DNA from: Sphaerisporangium album
GTDB lineage: Bacteria > Actinomycetota > Actinomycetes > Streptosporangiales > Streptosporangiaceae
Direction of reading: 5' to 3'
Assembly (NCBI RefSeq): GCF_003323745.1
Contig: NZ_QOIL01000008.1
Coordinates: 1-64,000, forward strand
Length of the DNA stretch: 64,000 nt
In this document: piece after piece, positions 1 through 8,262 of the stretch
Layout: the number at the start of each line of letters is the position of its first letter
Numbering within the stretch: position 1 is the stretch's first letter
Program-made: the position numbers and the translations under genes
The notes under the pieces: generated by a model
What the model was told of the DNA's origin: nothing
What the model saw: only the letters and a program-made list of their open reading frames with translations
Databases searched by the model: none

Positions 1-199
1 AGGTGTTGATCGGGGCGCCGTCGCCGATGCAGGCGAACCAGCCCTGGTACCCGACGGTGATCTTACCGACGACGTCCCCGGGCGGGCTCGCCGCGCTCGC
101 CGCGCTGGTCAGCGCGGACGCCAGCTGCGAGGAACCGACGGCCGCGAGGGCGGACCCGGACACCACGGAGGTCATGAACCTCCGGCGCGAGACAGTCAC
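1..199 (-). CDS. Tat-exported GH71/99-like glycoside hydrolase, N-terminal fragment
   Basis: Only the first 66 codons lie in the window; the gene runs off the left edge. The GTG start at 199 has a GAGGAG ribosome site 5 nt upstream. The leader carries a twin-arginine motif (SRRRFM at residues 4-9) followed by an Ala/Ser-rich hydrophobic stretch and an ASA-type cleavage region near residue 35. The mature start, VGKITVGYQGWFACIGDG, is the hallmark opening strand of the GH99/GH71-like family (xylosidase/arabinosidase or endomannanase relatives), so an exported, folded polysaccharide-degrading enzyme is expected. Family assignment rests on this short motif; substrate cannot be judged. It sits behind overlapping palindromes (336-357) that may be its operator. 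Confidence 0.6.
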   Translation of the reverse strand, partial: MTVSRRRFMTSVVSGSALAAVGSSQLASALTSAASAASPPGDVVGKITVGYQGWFACIGDGAPINT

Positions 200-549
200 G
201 TGCACTCCTCTTCTTCCATGTCCAAAGGCACGTACCGGCACGGGTCGTCCCCGCCGCGACTACGGACCGGCTGCAATCATTAGACAGAGCCGGACACAGA
301 AGTGCAATACTCAGAAATATCGTCGTAATAGAGTCGCAAGTGCTTGCAATTAATTGCGTTCGCGCCCGCAAACGGGACCGGTCCAACCCGGACGGCCACC
401 GGGCGTCAGGAATCCGTCACCTCGCCGAGGACACGGCGGCCGGCCGGTCGGTTCGGACGCCGAGCCGGTGGGGCCACTCGCCGTGGGGGCCGGCCACCCC
501 CTTCCGCGCCCGGAGTCATCTCAGGCGCGGTGAGGCTCGCCGGGGGCGG
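200..549. other. Intergenic region, promoter of the exported glycosidase
   Basis: There is no credible gene here. The stretch 280-360 is clearly AT-richer than its surroundings and holds overlapping palindromes, so it is the likely promoter and operator region of the minus-strand glycosidase. From 360 to 549 it is GC-rich with no coding bias and forms the 3' flank of the HTH gene. Confidence 0.5.
336..357. promoter_or_regulatory. Overlapping palindromes, LacI-type operator candidate
   Basis: GCAAGTGCTTGC (336-347) and GCAATTAATTGC (346-357) are both near-perfect dyads and share the central GC. The first resembles the GCAAG..CTTGC half-sites of LacI-family carbohydrate regulators. The site lies about 137 bp upstream of the glycosidase start. 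Function is inferred. Confidence 0.45.
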
Positions 550-1014
550 TCAGCGGTCGAGGCGGAACTGGAGGTACATCAGGCGGTTGTGGTCCTCGGG
601 CGACAGCTCGTACGCGCCGGACAGGGCGTCCACGTCGCGGGCGGTCGGGCGGACGGTGCCCTCTTCGAGGCCGCTCAGTCGCGACTGCGCGAGGCCGGAG
701 CGCCGTCCGGCGCCGGTGAGGGACAGGCCGCTGGCCTGCCGGGCGCGCCGCAGTTCCAGGGCGAGCTGCTCGCGTATCCCCATCGCCTGTACGGGGGACG
801 CGGTGGCCTGTACCCGCACCGAGACGGCGGGCGGGGTGGCGGACGCGTCCGGCAGCATGAACGAGATGACCAGCAGCACGATGGCGAGGACGGCGATCAC
901 GGCGCCGCCCGCGATCAGCGCTCCGGTCGGCAGCCCGCGGATATGGTCCCTGACCGTGACCAGCCCGTCCCCGGCGAACCGGCGGGCACGCTCTAACACC
1001 GAGTCCCTTCTCAT
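550..1014 (-). CDS. Membrane-anchored helix-turn-helix (XRE-type) protein
   Basis: The product has 154 aa. Residues 1-29 are basic, residues 30-54 form one hydrophobic membrane segment (ending IVLLVISFML), residues 55-78 are a Thr/Ser/Pro/Ala linker, and residues 79-154 hold an XRE-like helix-turn-helix (REQLALELRRARQASGLSL followed by GLAQSRLSGLEEGTVRP). The C-terminus (LSPEDHNRLMYLQFRLDR) resembles those of actinomycete XRE regulators. The order, membrane anchor first and DNA-binding fold last, is the reverse of RodZ. The basic N-terminus would predict an N-inside topology that places the HTH outside, so either the topology is inverted or the domain does not bind DNA. It appears to be monocistronic. 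The biological role is unknown. Confidence 0.8.
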   Translation of the reverse strand: MRRDSVLERARRFAGDGLVTVRDHIRGLPTGALIAGGAVIAVLAIVLLVISFMLPDASATPPAVSVRVQATASPVQAMGIREQLALELRRARQASGLSLTGAGRRSGLAQSRLSGLEEGTVRPTARDVDALSGAYELSPEDHNRLMYLQFRLDR

Positions 1015-1107
1015 TCCCTCGACCGTACGGAGCCGATGATCGGCTTTCCTAGAGCGGCGCCGGTCACTCTTTGCTGTCCTTACGGCCCGGTCCTCAAGGC
1101 CGAGTCC

Positions 1108-1866
1108 TCACGCGGAGTCCACACGGCCCGGTCCTGACGGCGGGGTGAAGCCGGGGACGAGGGCGGGCAGCTCGCGGGTCCCCCGAGGGGTGAGGGTCAG
1201 CGTGCGGGCGCCCTCGCGCGGGCGCACCAGGTCGCGGGCGACGAGGGCGTCGAGGACGGCCTTGCCGAGGACGCCGCCCAGGTGGGGCAGGCGGTGGGTG
1301 CGGTCGAGGCAGGCGGTGGCGAGCTTGCGGCGGCCGGGCTCGACCGCGCCGACGTCCACGCCCAGCTCGCCGAACAGAGACGGATCGCCGCCGAGCGCGA
1401 GCGCGCTGTCGCGCCCGTCCGGCGGCAGCAGGGCGCCGCGCTCGGTGAGGGCGGCGAAGATCGCGACGCCGAGGAGACCGGCCGTGTGGTCGTAGCAGGT
1501 GTGCGCGAGGTCGTCGGCCGTGGCGGGGCGGACGGGACCGGCGGCGAGGTCGGCGCGCGCGTATCTGGCCAGGGCCGTGAGCACGTCGGCGATGCCCGGC
1601 GCGGCCACCTGGTAGACGGCGTGCCGCCCGTGGTGCTCGACGGCGACGAGGCCGGCGGAGCGCAGGCGCGCGAGGTGGTTGCCGAGGCGCGGCGCGGACA
1701 CGCCGAGCGCGTCGGCGAGCTGGGTGAGGGTGTGCGGGCCCTCGGCGGACAGCAGCTGGAGCGCGGTGAGGCGGACCGGGTCGGCCAGCTCGCGCGCCAG
1801 GCCGGTGACGGACGCCACGACGGGCTCGCGCGAATCGACCCAGCCCGGCCGCTCGGTGCCGCTCAT
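1108..1866 (-). CDS. ArsR-family transcriptional regulator
   Basis: The ATG at 1866 is chosen because GGAGGG lies 3 nt upstream; an in-frame upstream ATG (1914) would lack a ribosome site. The product has about 252 aa. A winged helix-turn-helix spans residues 20-95 (ADPVRLTALQLLSAEG, LADALGVSAPRLGNHLARLR, then a GLVAVEHHGRHAVYQV wing). A long C-terminal domain carries no obvious metal-binding cysteine pair, so an organic ligand is more likely than a metal. It is transcribed divergently from an MFS exporter across two similar dyads (1911-2002), the usual layout of a repressor controlling a neighbouring efflux pump. Repression of that gene is inference. Confidence 0.85.
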   Translation of the reverse strand: MSGTERPGWVDSREPVVASVTGLARELADPVRLTALQLLSAEGPHTLTQLADALGVSAPRLGNHLARLRSAGLVAVEHHGRHAVYQVAAPGIADVLTALARYARADLAAGPVRPATADDLAHTCYDHTAGLLGVAIFAALTERGALLPPDGRDSALALGGDPSLFGELGVDVGAVEPGRRKLATACLDRTHRLPHLGGVLGKAVLDALVARDLVRPREGARTLTLTPRGTRELPALVPGFTPPSGPGRVDSA

Positions 1867-1911
1867 GAGCCCTCCGCCTCGCTCGTTCCCTCCACCGGAC
1901 GCCAGTCTATC

Positions 1912-2002
1912 CATCTTTCACCAACTCATGAAAGGTGGTTGCCCAGCGGGGGCCGCCACGGCTACGTTCACGTTTAACGGTTCCATGAAGGGTGGATGAA
2001 AG
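1912..2002. promoter_or_regulatory. Paired operator candidates between ArsR regulator and MFS gene
   Basis: Two related dyads face each other: TTTCACCAACTCATGAAAGG (about 1917-1936) and, on the opposite strand, TTTCATCCACCCTTCATGG (about 1984-2002). Both carry TTTCA..TGAA half-sites. The second lies directly against the ATG of the exporter, so occupancy would block its translation start and promoter. This fits a winged-helix repressor with autoregulation; the binding is not shown. Confidence 0.5.
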
Positions 2003-3211
2003 ATGGTGCGGACGCCGGGCCGTGAGCACGTGCGAGAGGCGGCGGGGTTGCGGCGCCTCCTGTGGGGGAGGGGCGTTTCCGCGCTCGGGGACGGGCTTTG
2101 GTTCACCATCTGGGTCCTGTATTTCACGCGCGTCCTGCACCTGCCCCCGGCCACGGTCGGCGCCGCCATGGCGGTGGCCGGTGGCCTCGGGTTGGCCGTG
2201 GCGATCCCGCTCGGGGCCATGGCCGACCGCTTCGACGCCCGGACCGTCCTGGTCTGCGTCACGGTGATCCGCGGAGCCGCCATGGCCTGCTACGCGCTCT
2301 CCGGCGACCCGTGGGCCTTCGTGCTGGTCACCGCCGTCTTCGTCGCCCCGTCCAACGGCGCCACGGCCGTGCGCACCGCGCTGGTCGCCGGGCTCGTCCC
2401 CGGGACGGACGCGCGGGTGAGGGCGCTCGCCCGGCAGCGCGTCGCCCAGCACGTCGGCTACGCGCTGGGGGCGGCCCTCGGGGCGGTGGTCCTGGCCGCC
2501 GACGACGCGTCCGTCTACCGGCTCGCCGTCGTCGCCAACACCGTCAGCTTCGCCGTGCTCGCGGTGCTGACCGCGACGATCCCGCGCACGCGCGCCTCCG
2601 GGCAGCGGCGCCCGGGGGCCCGGCTGGTGCTGCACGACCGTCCCTACCTGGCCGTCGTGGGGGCGACGTCGCTGCTGTCGCTGTGCTGGGCCATGCTCTC
2701 GACCGGGCTGCCGCTGTGGGTCGCGAACTCCACGCGGCTGCCGCTCTCGCTGAGCGGCGTGGTCGTGGTGATCAGCTCGGTCGGCATCGCGGCGCTCCAG
2801 GTGTTCGTGACCCGGTTCACCAGGACGGTCGCGGGAGCGGCGCGGACGGTCGTGTGGGCGGGCGGGTTCCTCGCCGTGAGCTGCGTCCTGCTCGCCACCA
2901 CGGCGGGAGGTTCGGGCGCGGGGGCGATCACCGTGGTGACGGCCGCGGCGCTCTTCCACGTCGCCGGCGAGCTCGGATACGTCGGCGGAAGCTGGGGGCT
3001 GTCCGTCGCTCTGATGCGCGAGGACGCGCGCGGCGCCTACCAGGGCGCGTCCGAGGCGGCCACGGCCACCGTGCAGATGTTCGCCCCGGCCGTGTTCACG
3101 CTGGCGCTGACGACGTTCGCGGCGGCGGGGTGGCTGCTGGTCGCCGTCGTCTTCCTCGCCTGCTCGCTCCCCGTGCCCGCCCTCGCCCGCCGGGCCGCGC
3201 GCTGGCGGTGA
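2003..3211 (+). CDS. MFS transporter
   Basis: The product is a 402-aa integral membrane protein with about 12 hydrophobic segments. The N-terminal half carries the motif-A-like loop GAMADRFDARTV between helices 2 and 3, typical of the major facilitator superfamily. Helix 1 starts GRGVSALGDGLWFTIWVLYF, an arrangement common in actinobacterial drug-exporter-like MFS proteins. It is likely a proton-driven efflux protein of the cytoplasmic membrane. It is divergent from an ArsR regulator and probably repressed by it, so the pump is likely induced by the regulator's ligand. The substrate is unknown. The ATG at 2003 is preceded by GAAAG embedded in the operator candidate. Confidence 0.85.
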   Translation: MVRTPGREHVREAAGLRRLLWGRGVSALGDGLWFTIWVLYFTRVLHLPPATVGAAMAVAGGLGLAVAIPLGAMADRFDARTVLVCVTVIRGAAMACYALSGDPWAFVLVTAVFVAPSNGATAVRTALVAGLVPGTDARVRALARQRVAQHVGYALGAALGAVVLAADDASVYRLAVVANTVSFAVLAVLTATIPRTRASGQRRPGARLVLHDRPYLAVVGATSLLSLCWAMLSTGLPLWVANSTRLPLSLSGVVVVISSVGIAALQVFVTRFTRTVAGAARTVVWAGGFLAVSCVLLATTAGGSGAGAITVVTAAALFHVAGELGYVGGSWGLSVALMREDARGAYQGASEAATATVQMFAPAVFTLALTTFAAAGWLLVAVVFLACSLPVPALARRAARWR

Positions 3212-3363
3212 GCCACCGCTCGTACCGGGGGGAGGGTCTCGTGGCCGGTGAGGTCTCCTAACAGGGTGTGGTATGAGAGTCTCTAGGTGGCCGTTCGGGA
3301 CGGATGGGGCATAGCCTGCACAGACCCGCCGAAAAGCTACTGGGAGGAAAGGGGTGCACGTCC

Positions 3364-3738
3364 ATGCCAGCGTCGCAGCACGGTCCGCATGTGGAAATCC
3401 GTGTTGAACGCCTGGAGCACTGCACGGTGCTCCGCGTCCTGGGCGAGCTGGACTTCCAAGGCACGCCGATGTTCTACGCCCACATCGACGGGGCGTGGGC
3501 GTCGGACCAGGGCGGCCCCCGCCTGGTCATCGACCTCCACGAGATGCGGTTCTGCGACTCCGCCGGGCTGGGCGCCCTGGTCTACGCGTTCAACCAGGTC
3601 ACCTCGGCGAAGGGGCGGCTCCTGCTGGCCGCCGTGCCGGTCCACCTGCGGCGGCGGATGCGCATCAGCGGCCTGGAGCGCCACCTGGAGTCGCGGGAGA
3701 CCGTCGAGCAGGCCGTCAACGAACTCTGCGAGCCCTGA
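3364..3738 (+). CDS. STAS-domain anti-sigma factor antagonist
   Basis: The ATG at 3364 is preferred, with GGAAAGGGG ending 9 nt upstream; an ATG at 3304 would add 20 non-conserved residues. The product, about 124 aa, is one STAS domain: strand VEIRVERLEHCTVLRVLGELDF, then LVIDLHEMRFCDSAGLGALV with the conserved DSAG containing the phosphorylatable serine, then a C-terminal helix (RRRMRISGLERHLESRETVE). Such proteins bind anti-sigma kinases of the RsbW/SpoIIAB type, releasing a sigma factor when unphosphorylated. No cognate kinase or sigma gene is adjacent, so it is an orphan, as is common in actinomycetes. Confidence 0.88.
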   Translation: MPASQHGPHVEIRVERLEHCTVLRVLGELDFQGTPMFYAHIDGAWASDQGGPRLVIDLHEMRFCDSAGLGALVYAFNQVTSAKGRLLLAAVPVHLRRRMRISGLERHLESRETVEQAVNELCEP

Positions 3739-3757
3739 CCCGAGCCCCCTGGGGACG

Positions 3758-4267
3758 TCAGGCGCCGATCGAGATGCCGACCCCGCCCCGGGTGTCCGCG
3801 CCGTAGCGCTCCTTCTCCCGGGCGATGTCGAGCGGCTGGATGCTCGAACGCCCGGCGATCGTCTCCTCGGTGATCAGCGAGGCCGGGACCAGCCAGGAGA
3901 CCTCGAACTCCAGCCCGTCGGGGTCCTTGGCGTACAGGGCCTTGGTGGTGGAGTGGTCGGAGGCGCCGACGAGCGCGCCCAGGTCGCGCAGCTTGGCGGC
4001 GATCTGGTCGAGGTCGTCGAGCGTGTCGACCTCCCACGCCAGGTGGTACAGACCGACGGTGGCCCGCCCGGCCTCCGACGGCCTGGCGGCCGGGCCGATC
4101 TGGAACAGGCCGAGATCGTGGTCGTTGTTCGAGCCGGGCGCCTGCAGGAAGGCGGCGCCGGGGAAGCCCATGACGACGCGGAAGCCGAGCGCCTCCTCGT
4201 AGAACGCCACGCTGCGCTCGACGTCGCGCACGTACAGGACCGCGTGGTTGAGACGGTGGACGGGCAT
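3758..4267 (-). CDS. VOC-family (glyoxalase/extradiol dioxygenase-fold) protein
   Basis: The ATG at 4267 has GGAGG 6 nt upstream and gives a product of about 169 aa. It has two betaalphabetabetabeta modules: LNHAVLYVRDVERSVAFYEE opens the first, and VGLYHLAWEVDTLDDLDQI the second. Possible metal ligands are His in LNHAV, His in YHLAW and Glu in DGLEFEVSWLV, the pattern of ring-cleaving dioxygenases and glyoxalases. The 35-residue tail (IQPLDIAREKERYGAD) is typical of actinobacterial VOC proteins. The substrate is unknown. A strong MarR-type double palindrome (4285-4328) sits immediately upstream, so the gene is likely induced by a small phenolic or electrophilic ligand; no MarR gene lies in the window. 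Confidence 0.85.
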   Translation of the reverse strand: MPVHRLNHAVLYVRDVERSVAFYEEALGFRVVMGFPGAAFLQAPGSNNDHDLGLFQIGPAARPSEAGRATVGLYHLAWEVDTLDDLDQIAAKLRDLGALVGASDHSTTKALYAKDPDGLEFEVSWLVPASLITEETIAGRSSIQPLDIAREKERYGADTRGGVGISIGA

Positions 4268-4284
4268 GGCAGCCTCCGTAATCA

Positions 4285-4328
4285 TTGAACTCTCAACTAA
4301 CTGTAGCCCGAGACACTTGAGTGTTCAA
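4285..4328. promoter_or_regulatory. MarR-type operator: two TTGA-N4-TCAA dyads in inverted arrangement
   Basis: TTGAACTCTCAA (4285-4296) and TTGAGTGTTCAA (4317-4328) are each TTGA-N4-TCAA dyads and are reverse complements of each other with one mismatch, spaced 20 bp. They lie 18 bp upstream of the VOC start; the distal copy overlaps the stop codon of the upstream ROK gene. The pattern matches MarR-family operators. Function is inferred. Confidence 0.6.
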
Positions 4329-5503
4329 CCAAGAGTGCCCCCGGCGGTGAGGTCCAGGTAGGCGCCGGGGTCGGCGATCACCCGCTGGATCACCTGTCCG
4401 GCGGCCCCCAGCGTCGCCGCGTCGCCCCCCACCCGCGATACGGCCAGCGTGGGGACATGGGCGCGCATCTGCCCGAGCCGCGCGCGCATCGCCTCCGCCG
4501 CCGGGCCCGACACCCACGGGTACAGCGGCGCGAAGATGCCGCCGAGCACGATCGTGTCCGGGTCCACCAGGTTCACGGCGGTGGTGAGCGCGACGCCGAG
4601 CGCCGCCCCGGCCCGCGCGCAGGCCTCCGCCGCCCCGGGGTCGCCCGCCTGAAGACGCCTCACCAGGTCGTTGATTCCCTGTCCCGGCGGCACCAACGCG
4701 TCCTGACCGGCGTAACGCTCCAGGCAGCCGGTGCCGCCGCACCGGCACGCGGGCCCGTCCGGCGAGACGACGACGTGGCCCAGCTCGCCCGCGAACCCGT
4801 GCGCGCCCCGGAACAGCGCGCCGTCCACCACCAGGCCGGCGCCGATGCCGATCTCCCCGGAGACGTGCAGGAAGTCGCCGAGCGAGGCGCCGGACCCGAA
4901 CCACAGCTCGCCGAGCGCGGCCAGGTTCGCCTCGTTGTCCACCAGCACCGGGACGGGCAGCGCGAGCGCGCCGGTGACCGCGACGTCCTTCCAGCCCAGG
5001 TTGGGCGCGCTGTGGACGCTGCCGGTGAGGCGGTCCACGGGGCCGGGCAGGGCGACGACGCAGCCCGCGACGGTCAGCCCGAGCCCGGCGGCCTCGTCCA
5101 GCATCGCGGCGCCGAGGTCCCGCAGCCCCGCGATCACCTCCTGCGGGGACGCCGCCCGGTTGTCCACAGCCTGTGTACGGAGAACGCGCACCGACCGGCT
5201 GAGGTCGACCACGCAGGCGGCGAGGTAGTCGACGTTGATCTCCAGCCCGAGCGCGGCGACCCGGTGCCCGCTCAGGCGCACCGCGACGCCCGGACGGCCG
5301 CGCTCGCCGTCGCGCACCGCGCCGGACTCGACGGCCATGCCCGCCTCGATGAGGTCGCCGACGAGCTTCGACACCGTCGTCTTCGTCAGACCGGTGTTCT
5401 CGGCCAGCGCGGCCCGGGTCAGGGGACCGTGGCGGTCGAGCTCGCCGAGCACCACGGCGAGGTTCCCGGCGCGCATCGCCTCGTGGCGTACGGCCGGTGC
5501 CAT
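4325..5503 (-). CDS. xylR: ROK-family transcriptional repressor of xylose utilisation
   Basis: The product has 392 aa. Residues 1-75 are a winged helix-turn-helix ([20 protein letters not shown]), followed by an actin-like ROK kinase fold. The signature zinc motif appears as [14 protein letters not shown], with preceding ELGHVVV. The kinase-type ATP-binding residues are poorly conserved, as in ROK regulators that sense sugar without phosphorylating it. It is divergent from xylA-xylB across an inverted repeat (5597-5621), the typical actinomycete XylR arrangement, so it most likely represses xylAB in the absence of xylose. Its 3' end overlaps the operator of the downstream VOC gene. The symbol is given from context. 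Confidence 0.88.
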   Translation of the reverse strand: MAPAVRHEAMRAGNLAVVLGELDRHGPLTRAALAENTGLTKTTVSKLVGDLIEAGMAVESGAVRDGERGRPGVAVRLSGHRVAALGLEINVDYLAACVVDLSRSVRVLRTQAVDNRAASPQEVIAGLRDLGAAMLDEAAGLGLTVAGCVVALPGPVDRLTGSVHSAPNLGWKDVAVTGALALPVPVLVDNEANLAALGELWFGSGASLGDFLHVSGEIGIGAGLVVDGALFRGAHGFAGELGHVVVSPDGPACRCGGTGCLERYAGQDALVPPGQGINDLVRRLQAGDPGAAEACARAGAALGVALTTAVNLVDPDTIVLGGIFAPLYPWVSGPAAEAMRARLGQMRAHVPTLAVSRVGGDAATLGAAGQVIQRVIADPGAYLDLTAGGTLG

Positions 5504-5596
5504 CAGGGGATCTTCCGGGTTCGGATCACAGCGCCCAGCCCCTTCGGGTGAACTCGTGGACGTGTCCCTCTTGACCAGCTTCGATTACCGGCCGAT

Positions 5597-5621
5597 ATTT
5601 AGTCCACAACATAGACTAAAT
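5597..5621. promoter_or_regulatory. XylR operator candidate upstream of xylA
   Basis: ATTTAGTC (5597-5604) and GACTAAAT (5614-5621) form a perfect 8-bp inverted repeat with a 9-bp spacer. It ends 15 bp before the xylA GTG and lies about 95 bp upstream of the repressor start. AT-rich dyads of this form are the known operators of ROK xylose repressors. A repressor bound here would cover the xylA transcription start. Confidence 0.7.
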
Positions 5622-5636
5622 CGGGAGACACAAGCG

Positions 5637-6788
5637 GTGGACGCGTACGCACCCAAGAAGGAAGACAAGTTCACGTTCGGCCTGTGGACGGTCGGCTGGC
5701 AGGCGCGGGACCCCTTCGGTGACGCCACGCGCGCCCCGCTCGACCCGGTCGAGTCGGTGCACCGCCTCGCCGAGCTCGGCGCCTACGGCGTGACCTTCCA
5801 TGACGACGACCTCCTCGCCACCGAGTCCGACCGGGACAAGGCCGTCCAGAGCTTCAAGCAGGCCCTGAGCGACACCGGCCTCAAGGTTCCCATGGCGACG
5901 ACCAACCTGTTCACCCACCCGGTCTTCAAGGACGGCGGGTTCACCAGCAACGACCGCGACGTCCGCAGGTACGCCATCCGCAAGGTCATCCGCAACGTCG
6001 ACCTCGCCGCCGAGCTCGGCGCGAAGACGTACGTCTGCTGGGGCGGGCGCGAGGGCGCCGAGTCCGACGCCGCCAAGGACGTCCGGGCCGCCCTCGAGCG
6101 CTACAAGGAGGCCATGGACATCCTGTGCGCCTACGTGATCGACAAGGGCTACGACCTCAGGTTCGCCCTGGAGCCCAAGCCGAACGAGCCGCGCGGCGAC
6201 ATCCTGCTGCCCACGATCGGCCACGCGCTCGCGCTGATCGGCGAGCTGGAGCACCCCGAGATGGTCGGCCTCAACCCCGAGGTCGGGCACGAGCAGATGG
6301 CCGGGCTGAACTTCGTCCACGGCATCGCCCAGGCTCTGTTCCACGGCAAGCTGTTCCACATCGACCTCAACGGCCAGCACGGCCCGAAGTACGACCAGGA
6401 CCTCGTCTTCGGCCACGGCGACACCAAGAGCGCGTTCTTCCTGGTCGACCTGCTGGAGAACGGCGGCTACGACGGCCCCCGCCACTTCGACTACAAGCCG
6501 CTGCGCACCGAGGACGCCGCGGACGTCTGGGTGTCGGCCGCCGCGAACATGCGCACGTACAACATCCTCAAGGCCAAGTCCGCCGCCTTCCGCGCCGACC
6601 CCGAGGTCCAGGAGGCGCTGGCCGCGTCCCGCGTCCCCGAGCTGTCCGTGCCGACCCTGGCCGCCGGTGAGAGCATCGACGACCTGGTCAACGAGCCGTT
6701 CGACGTGGACGAGGCGGCCGAGCGCGGCTTCCACTTCACCCGGCTCAACCAGCTCGCCCTCGAACACATCCTCGGAGTGCGGGGATGA
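5637..6788 (+). CDS. xylA: Xylose isomerase
   Basis: It converts D-xylose to D-xylulose (and glucose to fructose in vitro) in the cytoplasm. The GTG at 5637 has GGGAGA 8 nt upstream and gives 383 aa, the usual size of the Streptomyces-type class I enzyme. Family hallmarks are [21 protein letters not shown] near the N-terminus ([10 protein letters not shown] and RDPFGDATR blocks), the catalytic region [19 protein letters not shown], the metal/substrate regions [18 protein letters not shown] and [11 protein letters not shown], and HFDYKPLR near the C-terminus. It overlaps xylB by 4 nt (ATGA), so the two are translationally coupled. The operator candidate immediately upstream indicates control by the divergent ROK repressor. 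Confidence 0.97.
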   Translation: MDAYAPKKEDKFTFGLWTVGWQARDPFGDATRAPLDPVESVHRLAELGAYGVTFHDDDLLATESDRDKAVQSFKQALSDTGLKVPMATTNLFTHPVFKDGGFTSNDRDVRRYAIRKVIRNVDLAAELGAKTYVCWGGREGAESDAAKDVRAALERYKEAMDILCAYVIDKGYDLRFALEPKPNEPRGDILLPTIGHALALIGELEHPEMVGLNPEVGHEQMAGLNFVHGIAQALFHGKLFHIDLNGQHGPKYDQDLVFGHGDTKSAFFLVDLLENGGYDGPRHFDYKPLRTEDAADVWVSAAANMRTYNILKAKSAAFRADPEVQEALAASRVPELSVPTLAAGESIDDLVNEPFDVDEAAERGFHFTRLNQLALEHILGVRG

Positions 6789-8155
6789 CACTGGTCGCGG
6801 GTATCGACTCCTCGACGCAGAGCTGCAAGGTCGTCGTCAGGGACGCCGAGACGGGGGCGCTGGTCCGCGAGGGCCGCGCCCCCCACCCGCCCGGCACCGA
6901 GGTCGCCCCCGAGCACTGGTGGAACGCCCTCCAGGAGGCGATCGCCGGCGCGGGCGGCCTTGACGACGTCCAGGCGCTGTCCATCGGCGCGCAGCAGCAC
7001 GGCATGGTCTGCCTCGACGAGCACGGCGAGGTCGTCCGGGACGCGCTGCTGTGGAACGACACCCGCTCCGCCCGCGCCGCCGCCGACCTGGTGACGGAGC
7101 TGGGCGGGCCCCGGGCGTGGGCCGAGGCGGTCGGCAGCGTGCCGGTGGCGTCGTTCACCGTCACCAAGCTGCGCTGGCTCGCCGAGCACGAGCCGGAGAA
7201 CGCGGCCAGGACGGCGGCGGTGTGCCTGCCGCACGACTGGCTGACCTGGCGTCTTGCCGGGGCTCCCGGCATCGGTGCGATCACCACCGACCGCGGCGAC
7301 GCCTCGGGCACCGGCTACTGGTCGCCCGCGACCGGAACGTACCGCTCCGACCTGCTGAAGCTCGCCGCCGGGAACGCCCCGGTCGTGCCGCGTGTCCTTG
7401 AGCCCACGGGCCAGGCGGGCGAGGCGGGCGGCGTACGGCTCGCGCCGGGCACCGGGGACAACATGGCCGCGGCCCTCGGGGTCGGCGCGCTGCCCGGCGA
7501 CGTCGTCGTGTCGATCGGCACCTCGGGGACGGCGTTCGCGGTCGCCGAGACGCCGTCGCGGGACGAGACCGGCGCGGTGGCGGGCTTCGCGGACGCGACC
7601 GGGCGGTTCCTGCCGCTGGTGTGCACGCTCAACGCCGCCCGCGTGCTCGACGCGGCGGCGAACGTGCTCGGCGTGACCACGGCGGAGCTGTCCGACCTCG
7701 CGTTGCGGGCTCCGGCGGGCGCGGACGGCCTCGTGCTCGTCCCCTACCTCGAAGGGGAGCGGACGCCGAACCTGCCCGACGCCACCGGCTCGGTGCACGG
7801 CCTGCGGCTGGACAACTCCACCCCGGCCCACTTCGCCCGCGCGGCGGTCGAGGGCATGCTGTGCGGGCTGGCCGACGCGCTGGACGCGCTCGGGCTCGAC
7901 CCCGCCCGGGTGCTGCTGATCGGCGGCGGGGCCAGGTCGGAGGCGGTGCGCCGGATCGCGCCGTCGGTGTTCGGCCGTCCCGTCCTGGTACCCCAGCCGG
8001 GGGAGTACGTCGCGGACGGCGCGGCGCGGCAGGCCGCCTGGCTGCTCGCGGGCTCGGCGGAACCGCCCACCTGGGCGGCGGGGACGGCCGAGCTGTACGT
8101 GGCGGACCCGGTGCCCGAGGTGCGCGCCCGGTACGCGGAGGTGGCCGCCGTCTGA
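6785..8155 (+). CDS. xylB: Xylulokinase
   Basis: It phosphorylates D-xylulose to xylulose 5-phosphate with ATP, feeding the pentose phosphate pathway. The 456-aa product is of the FGGY kinase family: [17 protein letters not shown] is the N-terminal phosphate loop, [15 protein letters not shown] and LLWNDTRS bind the sugar, [16 protein letters not shown] and SIGTSGTAF form the second nucleotide loop, and [15 protein letters not shown] is the C-terminal FGGY/adenosine motif. The start overlaps the xylA stop by 4 nt. No xylose transporter gene is present in the window. Confidence 0.97.
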   Translation: MTLVAGIDSSTQSCKVVVRDAETGALVREGRAPHPPGTEVAPEHWWNALQEAIAGAGGLDDVQALSIGAQQHGMVCLDEHGEVVRDALLWNDTRSARAAADLVTELGGPRAWAEAVGSVPVASFTVTKLRWLAEHEPENAARTAAVCLPHDWLTWRLAGAPGIGAITTDRGDASGTGYWSPATGTYRSDLLKLAAGNAPVVPRVLEPTGQAGEAGGVRLAPGTGDNMAAALGVGALPGDVVVSIGTSGTAFAVAETPSRDETGAVAGFADATGRFLPLVCTLNAARVLDAAANVLGVTTAELSDLALRAPAGADGLVLVPYLEGERTPNLPDATGSVHGLRLDNSTPAHFARAAVEGMLCGLADALDALGLDPARVLLIGGGARSEAVRRIAPSVFGRPVLVPQPGEYVADGAARQAAWLLAGSAEPPTWAAGTAELYVADPVPEVRARYAEVAAV

Positions 8156-8227
8156 ACGCCTGGCCGGATCCCATGGCAAAGCGCCTGGCCGGGCGCCGGC
8201 CGAGGCCGCGACCCTGAGGCGGACCCC

Positions 8228-8243
8228 GATCCCCTCAGGGGTC
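8228..8243. terminator. Short dyad downstream of xylB
   Basis: GATCCCCTCAGGGGTC is a near-perfect dyad 73 bp after the xylB stop with no U-tract. It may be a weak terminator for xylAB or an operator of the next gene; the evidence does not decide between them. Confidence 0.3.
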
Positions 8244-8262
8244 GAATCAGGGGTGGCACCGG

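Noticed and set aside
5160..5168. Single TTGTCCACA inside the ROK gene
   Set aside because: An isolated DnaA-box match inside coding DNA is expected by chance and from codon use.
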